Shown: positions 12,641-26,310, numbered from the stretch's first letter. The stretch is DNA of 64,000 bases from Trema orientale (GCA_002914845.1 JXTC01000048.1:265758-329757), one strand, 5' to 3'. Notes: generated by a model from the sequence alone, not told the origin. Numbers and translations are program-made.

Positions 12641-14665
12641 AACTTACTTTATCAATTATATTTATATGTTCATAACAAGTTATTGCACAAATCTATAATT
12701 AACGTGCCACTCGTGAAAGTCACAATTGAATTACCCCAACCAACATTAATTAAAATTTCCTAGCTAACCAATAACCAGTTCCTTGATGTCCTTCCAAAAA
12801 AATAAAGAATAAAATGAATAACCAGTTCCTTGATGACCCATTTGATTTTTAATTTTGAGAATTGCCCATATCTGCACTTTTGTACTTTTCCATGAAGCAA
12901 TATATAGCTAGATGGTCAATGTTAATTGAGGGATTTGCTCTTGTTTTCACATATGACCATGTCACTGGTAGTTTACTACTTTATATTTTTTGGCACAATA
13001 TTTTTTACGAAACCGTGTTCAAATTTAAACCTAAAGACCAAAATTCTGAGCTTCTTATGTGCTAAGTGACTCCATTAAAGTGATAAGAGTGCTATTGCAC
13101 TTGCTAAGGGACAATTAGGTTTTGTGTAAGTTGTATGATCATACGAGCGTGAATAAATCAGTTTCTCCATATGTTTTTAAAGGAAAGTTATTTTACCCCT
13201 AGTAGGATTTTTCATAATAATTTATGTATTGATGTAAATTCAAACAATTAAATCAAAGTAGGATACTTACCTTATCTGGCTATTCAAATTGTAAAACTCA
13301 AAATAAGATAACTACTTGATTTAAATATATTTAAATCAAATCTTTACTTATCTGGATGAAATTAAGATAATTCCGTTTAAATCGGACATAATAGAGCCTA
13401 CCGAAAATAAGGTCACTTCTAAATTTGATTCAAAACCTACCATATACGATAGTTGGAATTTCCATCCAAATAAAGATTGGGACACCAAAAATCTAATTTA
13501 ATAATGTAGTATCATTTTTAGCCACATAATTTTAAATGATATGGTTTCACATTATGTGATTAAAATACATATTACATCATCTCGTGTATTTGGTATTCTG
13601 TGGTTACTCTTTCCATCCCAGGTAAATTCCTACTGAAATCCCTCCCTTATTTGAATACTTTGGACATTTAAATGAAATTCAAACTCAATAACAACTATTC
13701 CATATGGGCATTAGATATTAGATACGTACAAAACCAAGGAATAACTATGCCGTTTCTACGTTAGTTATGGTAATAGCTTTAGTTTTACACATAATCGATT
13801 TAATTTATGTAAGATAATAGTGGTTTCTTGATCTTAATAAAATATGTATTTAACATTTATTATAGAAAATACTTAGTACACGAATTTGGCATTCAATTAA
13901 TTGACAGTTTGAGCCTACAATTTAGGAGATATCGGTGTTGTTTTGCCTGCCAGTTTTTGTGGGTTTGGTTAGAATTTTCTTATTTTGCTTTAGGTTTGGT
14001 GTTTTCCAGAAAAATCCAACCATATCCTTTGAGAGCTATAGCTAACCTCTACTTAGACTTGCGTTCACCTAATCAATCTGATGTGTCAAACTCTTAATCA
14101 CAACCATATATCTCATAGTATAATCTGTATCTTCATCTTTTGTCTAATTACATTTTGACCTCGGCATTTTGCATTTATCCTAGTCTGACCCTACTTTTTC
14201 AAGAATGACAAATCAACACCTCAGATTTGTAAATATTGTTGAACAAAATTACCAGTTTTGACTTTTTAAAAAAATAAAATAAAAAGACCCCTTCTGACAT
14301 GTCTATGATAATCGAATTTTAGAAACATTATCCATGCATCCATAAGCATGTAAAAAAAGATAAATGAATAAATTATTATTTTTTGATATGTTTCTGACGA
14401 TCAATTTCGGAAATTTATTCTCATATAAAGAGACTATCAGAAGAGAAAACTTGTAGTATTAATTTGTCATTTGTGAAAATACAGGATCAATTCAAAGATA
14501 AACACAAAACACGAGCAATAATGTATGGTTATCTATTAGTTTTTTAGTAGAAGTTTTTTAATTTACGTTCTTTCAATAAATTTCTTTTTTGGGAATTATA
14601 TGGTACGTTCAAGCAAAAAAAAAAATTATACGGTACAGTAATCAAAATTAAAATAGTAAAAATTA

Positions 14666-14666
<1 letters not shown>

Positions 14667-14716
<50 letters not shown>
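14667..14716. repeat. (TAA)n microsatellite
   Basis: About sixteen uninterrupted TAA units followed by degenerate TGATAATGA. Intergenic. Confidence 0.95.
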
Positions 14717-14724
<8 letters not shown>

Positions 14725-15756
14725 CAATCATAATAACAAAAAAAAAATCCACCCATGATGAATATTAATGAACCATCGTTAGATTTTCATAAAGTCTGTG
14801 TATTGCTAATTTACTTTCTACAACCAATAGATTATCGTAGAAATTAATCTAGCATGATCATAGAGAAAAGTGACACAATTGTGGATTTAATAGAAAAATG
14901 ATATTAATCTGGCATCAATGATTTGGTGTCAAACCCGGATTACTGGGCTTGTAGTCCAATGAGGACGGTCATCCGAACTGACCCTGGTCGTCAAACGATT
15001 GACTGGGAGTCCAACATATCAATTGGCCCAAAAGACAATAAAGTCGGGCTACCCATGGGCTTGGCACTTTTCACTCGGGGCTCTTAGCGTAATGACCATT
15101 TTTGACACTTTTCTTCATAAATGTCTCTGTTTTCTGTTTGAGTATTTAAAAGAAATGGCCTTTTTTTTAAGCTCAATTTAAACAATGGCCCTTTTTTACA
15201 GTTATTTAATAAATGACTCTTTTATAATTTTATTTTGATAAATAGTCAATTTTTAGTTGATCTATTTTTTATAAAATAAATCAGTTTTTTAAAAAGTAAA
15301 TAAATTTTTAAAAAATAAATCTTTGATATACTAAATATGAAAAAGCTGCCATTTTTAAAATGATTTTCAAAATTCAGTCATTTTTTAACAATATTTGAAA
15401 AATAATTATGCTATAAACTATGATTCGAAATTCGGCCATTTAGCTAAAAAGTCCTTATTGTTTTATAGCAAAACAACCGAGTTTATTACCTTCACAATAT
15501 GCAGATCAGTTTTACTATATCAGATATAACCGATATATATTAGTATAAAACTTATTTGCTAATATTTGAACTACTGATTTTTGATACAAACGCCTATTTT
15601 GATATAATATTTTTTAAAAAAATTATAAAAAAATGACCAAGTTTATCAATTCTTAATCTATGTATATCAGTTTTGTTACTTTAGATATCAGATGTTATGA
15701 AACTGAAAAACTTGACCATTTCTAAAATTGAAAAATATGGACACTTATAAAGATAA

Positions 15757-16288
15757 GGGTTAATAATAGTAATGGCCCATGAAGTATATAAATTGTACTA
15801 TTTTGACATCTGAACTTTTAACTTATACAATAATGTAATGATTCATGAATCATGTAATTATTGCAACAATAACCATTTTGTTATAAACTATTAAATATTT
15901 AACAAAAATAAGTCGGTACAAAGCACACGATTTGATAAATGTGGTCAATAATGAAATTCTGGATTTTCAACTTATACAATTGACTATCAAGATTTATACA
16001 ATTATTGCAGCAATGACACTTTATTTCACAAACTATTAAATTTTTAACACAAATGAGTCATGCACAAAGGACAATGACGCAAACAATATTTTGATTTATA
16101 GAAATAAATAATGTCTAATTATATACTTTATCTATGACTATTTTCTATTAAAAAACTAATAATTTATGATAAAAGGACTGTTACTACAATAATTGTATAA
16201 TTCATGAGACATTACTATATAAGTTAAAAGCTTGAGGACTAAACTGATACAACAAGTATAATTCAGTGGCGATTACTATTATTAACCC
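15757..16288. mobile_element. Non-autonomous Mutator-like element (MULE-MITE)
   Basis: The left end is GGGTTAATAATAGTAATGGC and the right end, reverse-complemented, is GGGTTAATAATAGTAATCGC; similarity extends inward for ~100 bp or more with decay. Flanks are 9 bp: TAAAGATAA (15748-15756) and TAAAAATAA (16289-16297), 8 of 9 matching, the TSD length typical of Mutator-like elements. There is no coding capacity. Confidence 0.85.
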
Positions 16289-16297
16289 TAAAAATAA

Positions 16298-19200
16298 AGA
16301 GCAGTTCTAAATCCATCACCATTTAAATTATATACCTTCAATTTGTTTTTGCATCACAAAGTAATTTTAAATAATTTTGTATTTGCTTTGTACATTTCTT
16401 ATGTTCCAAATATACCCAATTTTATACATTCACCTTCTTCATTTTGATTGTCAAATTTTTAAGCTAAAAAATTAAAATGGTTATTAAACTACTCTTGACA
16501 GTAGCAGAATTGTCTCCTATTAAAAGTAAAACCCAAAATGGAAGCATTGATACATTTAAACTGAAGAAGAAAAAAAAAAAAAACATGGATGCTTATGGAC
16601 AATAAGTGGTACATATATACATATACTAGTTTGGGTACGTGCCCAAGACACGTATCACCCGTTGTTTTATCTTGTTAAATAACAAAAAAGAAAAAGAAAA
16701 AAAAAACTTTAGAATTAGCATGTTAAAATAAGCAAGGTGAATGAAATTAGACAAATTAATTCCACTGTTCAATTTTATATATTTGCATTCAGTTTAGTTA
16801 GTTAATTATTGATTTATGTTTATCCACACACATGAGTAATGCATTCCTTTTCTTGTACTTTTTAAGGACAACAATGAATGCAAGATGTAAGTCTATTGTT
16901 TTTTTTTCTTTATTTCTTTTTTCTATTCTCTATTTAAAAACTATTATTCATCATCTCTTATACTTTTTAATTTCGAAAAATTTAGAGAGGTTATCTTCTA
17001 CTAAATACTAAATAATTTACAAAAAATTTCATATGATAAAGTAGAAACAATAATTATAATACATCTATATAGTTTTTAAAAAATATAATACTTTGACATA
17101 TTAAAAATATAGATGATAATATCGTCCATGAGTACTTCAAAATCAACTCAAATTATATAGTAGGTTGCGTATAAATCTAGAAGAAAAAAAATCTTTATAA
17201 ATTTCATAAATAACACATTATATAACGATTGTAAAGAATAAAAGAGATTAGCTGTAACATCAATCTTAAGTATAATTCATTTTTAGGTTAGTTTTATTGT
17301 CTAAATGAAATAGAAAATCTTTTGGATGTGATTTCCATAATGCTCATAGTGGTGGTGCCAACAAAAATTAAAATTTATTTACTCCATATAATGTTTAACA
17401 AACGTTATAAAAAATTCATTAGTAAAAACGATCTAGTTTGTACAGTTTTGGAATCAAACTGTGCTAATTGGTTATTTGGAAAAGAAAAATTGTATTAACA
17501 TAAACTCTAGTTGCCTAGTAATCATATGAGATCTCTAAATAGATTGCGTATTTCATATTTCGTTATTTAGAATTCAATTTGTTTTTAAAATATTAGAATT
17601 GTTAGTTATTTGATGATTGTCAAATTTGTTAAAGAATTTGATGCACAAATCACATTCTTATATTTTCATGCTGAAATTGAGTTTTTAACTCTTTGTTGTT
17701 AAGAATAATAACTTAGTTTTATTTTTGGCATTTAAAATTTTGTTTAGTATATTTTTCACAACAACATTAAGTAAACCCAAAGGCCCAAGAGGTGCCATTC
17801 CCAAATTACACCAATTACTTAAAGAAAGAGTCACTATGCCGCCTCATGTATAAGCAGAACTAAAACAGCAACTACAACGAAAAGCAATACATTAAAGCGA
17901 AAAAAACGACAAAAAAAAAAAGGTTGGAGAGCTGCTAGAAAGTCGGCAAATGGAAATCATGTTTTATTTATTTATTTTTTTTTAACATTTTCGATGGACT
18001 GGGTATGTGTTTATAAAAAGAAAGAAGTGAATATTAAATTTCAATTTAGCCCTTAGTCGAGTTAGATTCAAAGAAGGGGAAAATCAAAGGGAATGATAGA
18101 AAAGGCAACATAAATGTTTGAAGTACAGGTGCTTATCCATGCTTAGTATATATGGAGAGACGAGACAAAAAAAAGTGTAAAAAAATATTTTAGAAAAGCA
18201 AACAAGCAGGTGGAATTCCACCTACTTATTCCTTTTTCTATAATAGTAATAGATATATATATATATATTATATGTATCATACGATTTTTTTTTTTCCCTT
18301 TTCGTTTCATGATGTATTTCTGCTTTTTCTTCTTTTGGTAAACAAAAAAAAAAAATCTTGTTTATTCTTTATATATAACACGATTGTCATTGTACAGTGT
18401 TTCTTTTTGTTTTTTGTTTTTGTTTTCTAAAAACAACTCTTTAATCCTATATATATTTTCATATATGTAGAATCTATAACATTATGTACTGGATCTTTTA
18501 TATAAAACGGCTTTTCTATGTGACTTTGAATGATGAAGGTAAGTTTCATTCATCTAGGATTAGAATTTTTTTTTTTTTCTTTGCTTCTTTTTCCCCCATT
18601 TTGGATATTGCTTGTAAAAATTCTCTATCTATCTTATTTGAACTATATATATTCAAAATCATAATAGGTATATTCAATAATTACTTTGTCTTTTTTAGTA
18701 ATTCTAATTATGGGTAAAATTATAATTAAAATATAATTTAAATTATGAATGTATATAATCCAAATGATAATGGATTTAGAACTCCTCAAAATAAAATGTG
18801 AAGAAAGACCCCTCTTGGAAGGGGGGGGGGGGAAAAAACTCTTTCTTCAATTTCAAGAAATAAGGTTACTCAATCTTTTTCAGTCTTTTCCATTGTTAAG
18901 TTTTGTAACAAATTTTATTAGAAAACTTTCATTTTTAATCATTTTCCCTCATTCCATCACAATCTCTCATTTTGAATTTGATATTTTGTGAAGGGTAACT
19001 TTGAAATTAGGCTATTAGTTTTCTAGATCAAAGTGTATATGTATTTTCTGGAAAGAAAAAAATTAACTCGTTGCTGCCTAAGTTTGTTTCAATCATTTGT
19101 GTGTGTGTGTGTTTTTTTAAGATAACAATCATGGGTGCCTTTATATTTATATCATGATATATGAAAATATTTTCTAAAGTTTGTTTTATTTTTTATATTT

Positions 19201-19989
19201 TGGTTATAAATGTTTGAAAAAAATGTAGAAATTCTCTCAAGTTTTCACTTTTGAAAACAAAACGTTAAATATTTCAATTAATAAATAAATAAAGTAATTG
19301 TCAACAAAGCTCTTATTCTTTTTTTAAGTCCTAGTAACATCCAATTATATATCAACTACAAGCACTTCATAACTAACATGTTGCGTTATGACAAAGTATT
19401 TCTACTGTTACACATTATAACTAATATATATATATGTGGTGTAATAACTATAATTTAGAAATCTAAATTTTTATCCTAACATTTTCACAATACGTGAGTT
19501 ATTGTTATTTAATTGATAAATTAGAAATTTAATAACTGATAAATTAGAACTTACCATAAAAAAATTTAATAATATTTGTTAATGACTATAATATATAATA
19601 CTTAAAAAATAAGGAGATCTTTTTTTTTCTTTTTTAAAAGGAAACAATTATATTAAAACTCACGTAAAGGTTACAATAGCACTAACAGAACCCCTAATTC
19701 AGTCATTTCAAAAATTGAATTAGAAAACGATTGAGACAAACAAGATTTTTTTTTTTTTTCCCTTTTCGCTTGGGACCATCGAACATGGCCACTTGCATAG
19801 CTCCAGTGGGGGATGTAATGTTGAAACCTTAAATACAGCTACCTACATCTTTGTGAGGGTATGACTTGAGTTTTAAATGGGGTCCCTTACAAAAACAACC
19901 ATGGCCCATGCTCGGACTTATCAGAACAGTTAATGGAACTTAGTTACCACAGCTAACATCAACACTACTAATGATAATGAGATAGATCT
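16298..19989. other. Intergenic, AT-rich; no gene seen
   Basis: Very AT-rich, with no exon-like stretches that I can relate to a protein. Contents: a segment around 16616-16660 with TACTAGTTTGGGTACGTGCC, the palindrome GGTGGAATTCCACC at 18211-18224, a G12 run at 18821-18832, and GT and TA microsatellites (near 19098 and 18253). The interval may contain old transposon remains that I cannot delimit. Confidence 0.5.
18821..18832 (+). repeat. Homopolymer G run, 12 bp
   Basis: Twelve consecutive G residues followed by A6; intergenic. Confidence 0.95.
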
Positions 19990-20293
19990 TACTTTTTTTT
20001 TTTCAATAAAAAATACGGATGAGAGGTGACCAGGGTTTGCTAACCTCTGTCAGTACATGACATTGGTAGTACCGAACTACGCCTATTGGAATATTCATTG
20101 AAAACCCGACCTATGAGTCTTACCCCACCGGGGTAGAACACCGAGGTAGGCCATACAAGCGTGCCACTCAAGGCATGGGGGACTAGCAACAGAGCAAACC
20201 TCTCAGAAAATTCATGTCTACGACAATGACTTGAACTCAGGTCTGCCTATCCGTAGTACCTTACTTAACCAACTGAGTTACCACACTAGATGG
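19990..20293 (-). mobile_element. tRNA-derived SINE (reverse orientation)
   Basis: On the - strand the element starts near 20293 with a tRNA-like head: an A-box-like TGGTAACTCAGTTGG and, about 45 nt further, a B-box-like GAGTTCAAGTC. It continues through a ~200-bp unrelated body and ends in an A-run (T11 on +, about 19994-20004). This is the architecture of a polymerase III-transcribed SINE. The TSD is not clear. It is not a functional tRNA gene, since no cloverleaf 3' half follows. Confidence 0.75.
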
Positions 20294-21399
20294 TAAGTTA
20301 TCCACAAAGTTTTCTACAATGTTATATTTTTGCCACGTACGCATAACAGAAATATAGGGGCCAAGCCAAGTACAAAATTTACGTGCAAGTCTCGTCTTTT
20401 TTAGTGTATGATGCTAAAAACCATACTTTAGTATTTTTCCATCTATTTATCGTTAGATCTCTTCACGGATTGAATGTCATATCACAATGACCTCAAACTG
20501 TGAACTCTCTTTGGCAGAGATAAAGGAATAAATGCATTTTCTTGAGTATGTTTCTTTATTGTACTCGAGAATTTTTTTGTTTAAATCAACACGTCTTCAC
20601 ATTTGTGAAGGAATTTCCAATAAAGAAATAGTAATTATACAGACAGCAAAGTATTTGGGATTAGATTTTTGGCTTTTCTGGGTAAATTGAACTAGGAGAA
20701 AAGGAGTATATAAGCTAAGCCCAAAGCAACCAAAACAAGAAATCAAACATTCTGCTTAATGCATTCCACTTTATCCGAACTACTAATAATGCTGCAAGAA
20801 GGAAGCAATACTTTACCAAAAAAACATAACCTATCATTTTAAATGCCACAAAACTACTTTACCAAAACGGCAACACCACTAAATGGATCAAAACTGGAAT
20901 GATCTATAAAGAACTTCGAGTCAAGTATTTTGAACAATCCAAATGGCAAGTGGAAAGAAGCAATATCTACAAAATCATAGCGGAGCCTCTTTTCAACCAT
21001 TTATTTAAAAGATTCCAATGTTACTTTATTTTAAAATCTAGTGGACCCTTGTTTCAATAAATTAAGATCTTCATATGCGTTTACAGAACCAATTATCAGA
21101 AAATGTCTTATGAGTAAAGGAAACAAAATTATTCACCTCTTCCTGTAAATTACTCATTTACCTTATATTCTCTGTTTTCACTTTGTGGTATAACTAAATG
21201 AGTTCATATGATCATCTTCGCTAACAGAAATAATAACATGGCAGAGATTCAACCTTCCATGCTATCGGTTACATTTTACAATAGCAATATATCTTAAAAA
21301 CGTTACAAAGAAATGCAACAAACACAAAAAGCAGCATATTCCTATGCTCATGACCTCTTACCTAATAAATATTGTATGAGTTACAAGCATGTAACATTC
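20294..21399. other. Downstream region of the WD40 gene
   Basis: Between the SINE and the stop codon of the WD40 gene (which runs on -). The part near 21399 should hold the 3' UTR. I saw no further gene or clear repeat. Confidence 0.5.
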
Positions 21400-24300
21400 C
21401 TATGATAAGTGCCGCCACATTGCTGGACGATCTCTGGATATCAGGAGAGCACGAGACGCCGAATAATCAAAAGATGGTGAATACATATCATCTGGGCCAA
21501 TAATTTCTCTAACTTTTTGAGTGTCACCTTCGCCAGTGGTAAAAGGCTGAAGTTCATTATCATTCTGCGCATCAAATACAAACAGCCCCAACCCACAAAC
21601 AGCCATAACATTATTCAAATTTCCCCAAACTTGAGTGATGGTTGCATGATGGCGGTCAGCATTGCATTCAGGCAAAGCATAAGTGCTAAATAACTTTTGC
21701 TTGCGCAATGAAAACTGCTGAACTTCACTAGAGGACTGTCTTTTCACCCCTGACCTGACATTCGTGCAACCAAGAAAGACAGAATCCCCACGAGAGAAAA
21801 TTGAATGTACATTCACACCAAGTTTAGGTATCTTAAGACCTATACCAGTTGAGTGGCGAAAGTCCAAGATATTAATAGAATCCTGAGTGCAGAATACTCC
21901 ATCATTTCCTTCAGCTTCTGATGAACTTAGCCTGCAGTTAAGATATCAACTCTTTTAAAACCAGTGATGAAGAAACACAAAAGGCTCTTAGCAAATGCTC
22001 CCAATATTAAATGAAGAAAACAATGATCAGAAGGAAAAATGATAGTGGAAGAACAATTCTTAAACAGTAATAAACTTGACCATATTAGAGCCTATAATAA
22101 GTAAAGCTCACAAAAGTGCATCAAGAAAAAAACAATCTAGTTAAAATACAACAGGAAGTAAAGCAAAAAATGAAAGGAGAAACAGATAAATTTATACCTT
22201 TGCCTAACTCCTCCACCAAGTTCAGCATCAGTGTTATTTACATGGAGAGCAGAGATTTTTCGACCAGATAAAGGAACAGATAGTAATGCTTGAGGGCTGA
22301 GGGAATTCACATCCCAAAGAGAAATAGTTTCTGCTTCAGCAACAACTACTTTTCCTCTATTTCTCCACTGCAAGGGACTTGCATAATCCATTGCTAACAC
22401 AGGCTTCGATACATCCCATTTCATGATTTCTTCCCCATCACGGATGTCATATATTTTCACACCCCTCTGATAGCTTGAAGTAACGACAATAAGAGGTCCA
22501 CAAGGTTTATACCACCATTGTCGAGTTTCAGGATCCATAAGATTAGACAAGCCACTTCTCATGTATGAGATGTTGCTCGCTAATGGACCAAGAACTGTTC
22601 TTGAAGGAGTCATTCCACTCTCAATATGACAAGCTCGCACATCTTTGGTGTAGAAATCCCAAGAGCAAAATCCTGAATCCATAGCATTCCCAGCAGATGC
22701 AGCTACAACATACCTTCCTGAGCAGCCATCTGCACTAGGAGCACGAATTACCCAACAGTCTCTCCATATATTAGGAGAAACTCCATTAGGAGGCTTGTAG
22801 ACCACCTTCTCCTGAAATGATAATGGATCATCAGCCAATAAAGTAAATCCAAGATAAATTAGCTCTTATATTCTCAATTCTCATGTCCAGAAAGGTCATA
22901 CTATTACATAATGCTTTACAAGTGATGAGTTAATGTCACAAAATCTGCAGTATATCAAAGGGAACCCAAACGGTGTTTCTCAAGTAAACTCATAAGATTG
23001 ATAATTCAAAAAAGTAAATCTTGAAGTAAATTCAACATAGTCACAAAGAAAGAGAATAAAGTGTATGCTTAATACACTAACTGCACACCGAATCTAAAAA
23101 TCTTAAACCGTCATAATTGATATGAATTAAGATGCAGAACATCAAGGTCCAGACTGACCAGTAAAACAAAAAGGGCCAAGATGAGTACCTCATTGTTGAC
23201 AATATCATAGAAGGTACATGAACCATCATCATGAGCAAGAAGAACTGACTCCCCCTCAGACACAAACCACCCTCCAGTGGACGTCTTGCAGCCTATTTCA
23301 TTCAGTTGGTACATACAATTTTCCTCAGTTTCCTCATCAATTACCGGCTGTCTATTCTCCTGATCATCAAATTCATCAAGTGTTTCGTCCGTTGTCAGGA
23401 TGAGCTCAACATCATCTTTTCGAATTAAAATGTCCGAAGAATTTCCCCCTGCAGCTTGGGTGATGCCATCCATTTCTTCAACTTCAGAACATTCCAAACC
23501 AGCATGCCTCTCCCTCATTGTGACCTTTGTTTGCTCCTTACTCAGGGAAGCCAAGAATTCTATTGCTATTGGGTTCTCATCTATTGGACTCAATGCTTTA
23601 TCATCTACCTTTGATTCACAACCAGATTCTCCAACATGGGACTCAACAGTCTGAGAACTTCCTGATGATGCTTTTGATGTTGTCGTCCGAGTTCTAAGCA
23701 ACTTATGATGCGGAAACAGTCTAGCTTCCAATTCATCACTATTCAAACCTTTCACCGAACTTTTACCATCATTCACCAGCTCAAGCTGCCCATTTTTCGC
23801 AACCCGATCACCAAGCTCATTGCCTTTTGAAGAACTCTTCTTTGCATCAGAATCACCTGCCACGCGAACAATAGCTTTCTCAATACCCGAAATCTTGTCT
23901 TGAATATCTGTTAGTATCACCTTTGATGCATCAGGATTATTCAGATCCAACATCTCCTTAGTCCTCTTGATATCAGAGGCAATTCTCTTAACCTTCCCTT
24001 CTAAGAAAGCAAGCTTCTCGTGCAGCTTACTGGGATAGTTATTACCAACCCGACCACCACAACCACCACCTTCTTCACTTACCTCCCTATCTTTCGCAAT
24101 CTCCACAACCTTCACAGATTTTTCTTCCGCATCCTTCTTCCCCAAATCAACACCTTTAGTAAACTTTACAGCTAAATTATCAATCCCAACATTTTCTTGA
24201 GCTTTCTTAACACTTTCTTTGCTATCACAACTCACCAAATCCTTAATACCATCAGCCCCATTGATTGAATCCGAGCTTAAATCATTCTGCCCATTGCGAT

Positions 24301-24925
24301 TTACCCAAACCCTAACCCGATCTACATTCTTCTCACTTTCGATTACGTTTCCTTCCAAAACCTCACAAACCTTACTCATTTTCTCCGAAATCACAGCTAT
24401 TTTACCATCATCAACACTATCCCTGAAAACCCTAATCCCACACGCACCCAATTCGCTACCTTTCAAACCAAAATCGCCAAACCCCTTCTTCTTCTTCCCA
24501 CTATCAGAAAACCTAGAACCCCCAGAATCCTTACCAGAGCTAGATAAAGCCCGATCGTTCAGTTGCCCCCTTTCGGTTCTATCCACCGAAACCCTCCGAT
24601 CCTTTCTCATATCCGAAACCATCCTCGAAAACTCAGATGGGCTAGGACTCCTACCTCTCGGGGCCGATGTCGTCGACCACCGGGCCCGTCCCTCACCACC
24701 GGTGGCTCCGGGCACAAACGCCTTGTCCACCCGGGTCACGGGCCGGATCGTGGGCTTCTGGAGCTTGGAAATGGGCCCAGAACCGTTCTCCTTCCCGGCC
24801 GAGAATCGTTTGTCGGAAATTGAAATCGGAGTAACGGGTCTGAAGGACTTGCCGGTTGCGGTGTTTTTGGGTCCGGTGAGGGCGCCGGAGCGGTCTTTGG
24901 GGCGGCGAGCCGACATGGTAGACAT
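21400..24925 (-). CDS. At4g14310-type KIN14B-interacting/WD40-like protein
   Basis: Three exons on -: 24925-23189 (579 codons), 22811-22198, 21931-21400 (stop TAG at 21402-21400), joined in frame by GT-AG introns to 960 residues. The start MSTMSARRPKDRSG at 24925 is the first in-frame Met of the long first exon, just below a GA-rich leader. Residues 1-200 are basic, Ser/Pro-rich and probably disordered (PRGRSPSPSEF near 90-98). A predicted coiled coil spans about 300-355 (KLAFLEGKVKRIASDIKRT). From about residue 555 the protein becomes a WD-repeat-like domain, starting GGWFVSEGESVLLAHDDGSC and continuing with WDVSKPVLAMDY and ISLWDVNSLSPQ, and ends RDRPAMWRHLS. From memory, the Arabidopsis homologue is annotated as interacting with a kinesin-14 and as a transducin/WD40 protein; a microtubule-linked role is thus family knowledge, not seen here. 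No disruption found. Confidence 0.93.
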
Positions 24926-25158
24926 GGGTCTTCTTGTTTGGGATAAGTGAGAAGTGAGTGTGTGAAAAATGTGATCTTTTGAGAGAGAGAGAGATTGGGT
25001 TTGAAGTCTTTGCGTTTGGGCGGGAAAGTGAATCGATTTTTTAAGTTTTCAAATTTTACTTTTTGGAGGTTTCGCCTTTTCTCTTTCGTATTATATGTTC
25101 TTTATCCTATTTTGGCTTTTTAAATTTATTTTTTTTAAAAAGGCCAAAATTATTTTTA
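24926..25158 (-). promoter_or_regulatory. Leader and proximal promoter of the WD40 gene
   Basis: A GA-rich tract (24979-24993) lies just upstream of the start codon, a common feature of plant leaders. A MULE (25159) begins only 234 bp from the start codon, so little original upstream sequence is left before transposon DNA. Confidence 0.5.
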
Positions 25159-26310
25159 GGGTAAAACTTATGTTTAGCCTCCGAACTTTAGACCTAATCG
25201 CGCTTTGGACTTTAACTTTTCAAATGGTTCATTTGAGATCTCTGATCTATTAAGGTGTCTCATTTTGGCCTTTCTGTTATAAATGGATAGAAAAAGTCTC
25301 AATTTTGGCCCCCAAATTATTATAAAATTATATTTTGTCTCTTAAACTTTAAAACATCCATATGTTAAGATATTATCTATTAAAATGTCTCATTTTTATA
25401 TCTATTGCCACTTTATTATAAAAACAAATAGAAAAGAGCACATGTCACTCACATGAAGCTTTTAATAAAAATATCTTAAGCAATATATGTGACAAAAATG
25501 AATTAGTAGAAAATTTTCTTCATATAAGATATATATAAAAAAATAAAAGAATTATTTCAGTATAAAAATTAGCGATCCCTTTGCAATCATTATTAAGTTT
25601 TGAATTTTTATGATCTTCTTTAGTTCTATCATATTGGATGACTGTTATAATAAATTTAAATATAATTAGGATGCACGAAATTAATAATATTCAAATCAAC
25701 TTTTTTAAAATTATATATATATAAGATAACTCAAGGTAATTTTTGTGACAAAACTGAAAAGTATTTTTGTGACAAAACTTGAAAGTATAGCATATTCTAG
25801 TCATATTTGAACTTAATGTAACACTCACTTAGTATGGTGAATCTAAAGAAAATCACAAAATTTTCAAAACTAAATCATGATTACAAGAGGATCACTAATT
25901 TTTGTATCAAAATAATTTTTTTTAAAAAGTATTTTTAAATAAAATAAAAATTCTCTATTACTCATTTTTTATCTTTCAAATTGCTTAAAATATCTTTGTT
26001 AAAAGCATCATGTAAGTGACACATATTCTGTTTTGTTTGTTTTATCAATAAAATGACAATAAAAATGAAAATGAGACACTTTAATGGATCAAGTACTAAG
26101 ATGTAAATATTTTAAAGTCTGAGTGCCAAAATAGGATTTTTTAATATTTCAGAGGCCAAAATTGAAACATTTTATTTATAACAGAATAGTGACAAAATGG
26201 CCAAAATAAGATACATTAATAGATCAAGAGTCTCTAATAAGCCGTATAAAAAGTCAAGGGCTAAAATAAGAATATGTGTAAAGTTCAAGGACTAAAAATA
26301 AGTTTTACCC
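25159..26310. mobile_element. Non-autonomous MULE with long terminal inverted repeats
   Basis: The left end is GGGTAAAACTTATGTTTAG and the right end, reverse-complemented, is GGGTAAAACTTATTTTTAG. The arms stay alignable inward for several hundred bp (for example TTCTGTTATAAAT and CACATGTCACTCACATGAAGC against its partner near 26000). The 9-bp TSD TTATTTTTA is perfect (25150-25158 and 26311-26319). No transposase reading frame. It lies directly upstream of the WD40 gene. Confidence 0.92.

Larger units (their letters stand above)
12279..15756. other. Intergenic: FAO promoter and AT-rich repeats
   Basis: The first ~250 bp left of the FAO start codon position (on -) hold a GA-rich leader (12281-12312 on the opposite strand) and a possible TATATA at 12519-12524. 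Beyond this there is a G22 run (12619-12640), a (TAA)n microsatellite (about 14667-14716) and long AT-rich stretches. No gene was recognised. The frames at 12862-13065, 13828-14097 and 14999-15181 resemble no protein I know. Confidence 0.6.

Noticed and set aside
14544..14756. 70-codon tyrosine-rich frame
   Set aside because: Encoded by the (TAA)n microsatellite read in reverse; low complexity.
23400..24950. Open frames on + opposite exon 1 of the WD40 gene (including 243 codons at 24219-24950)
   Set aside because: Antisense shadows of a Ser/Pro-rich coding exon; no independent similarity.
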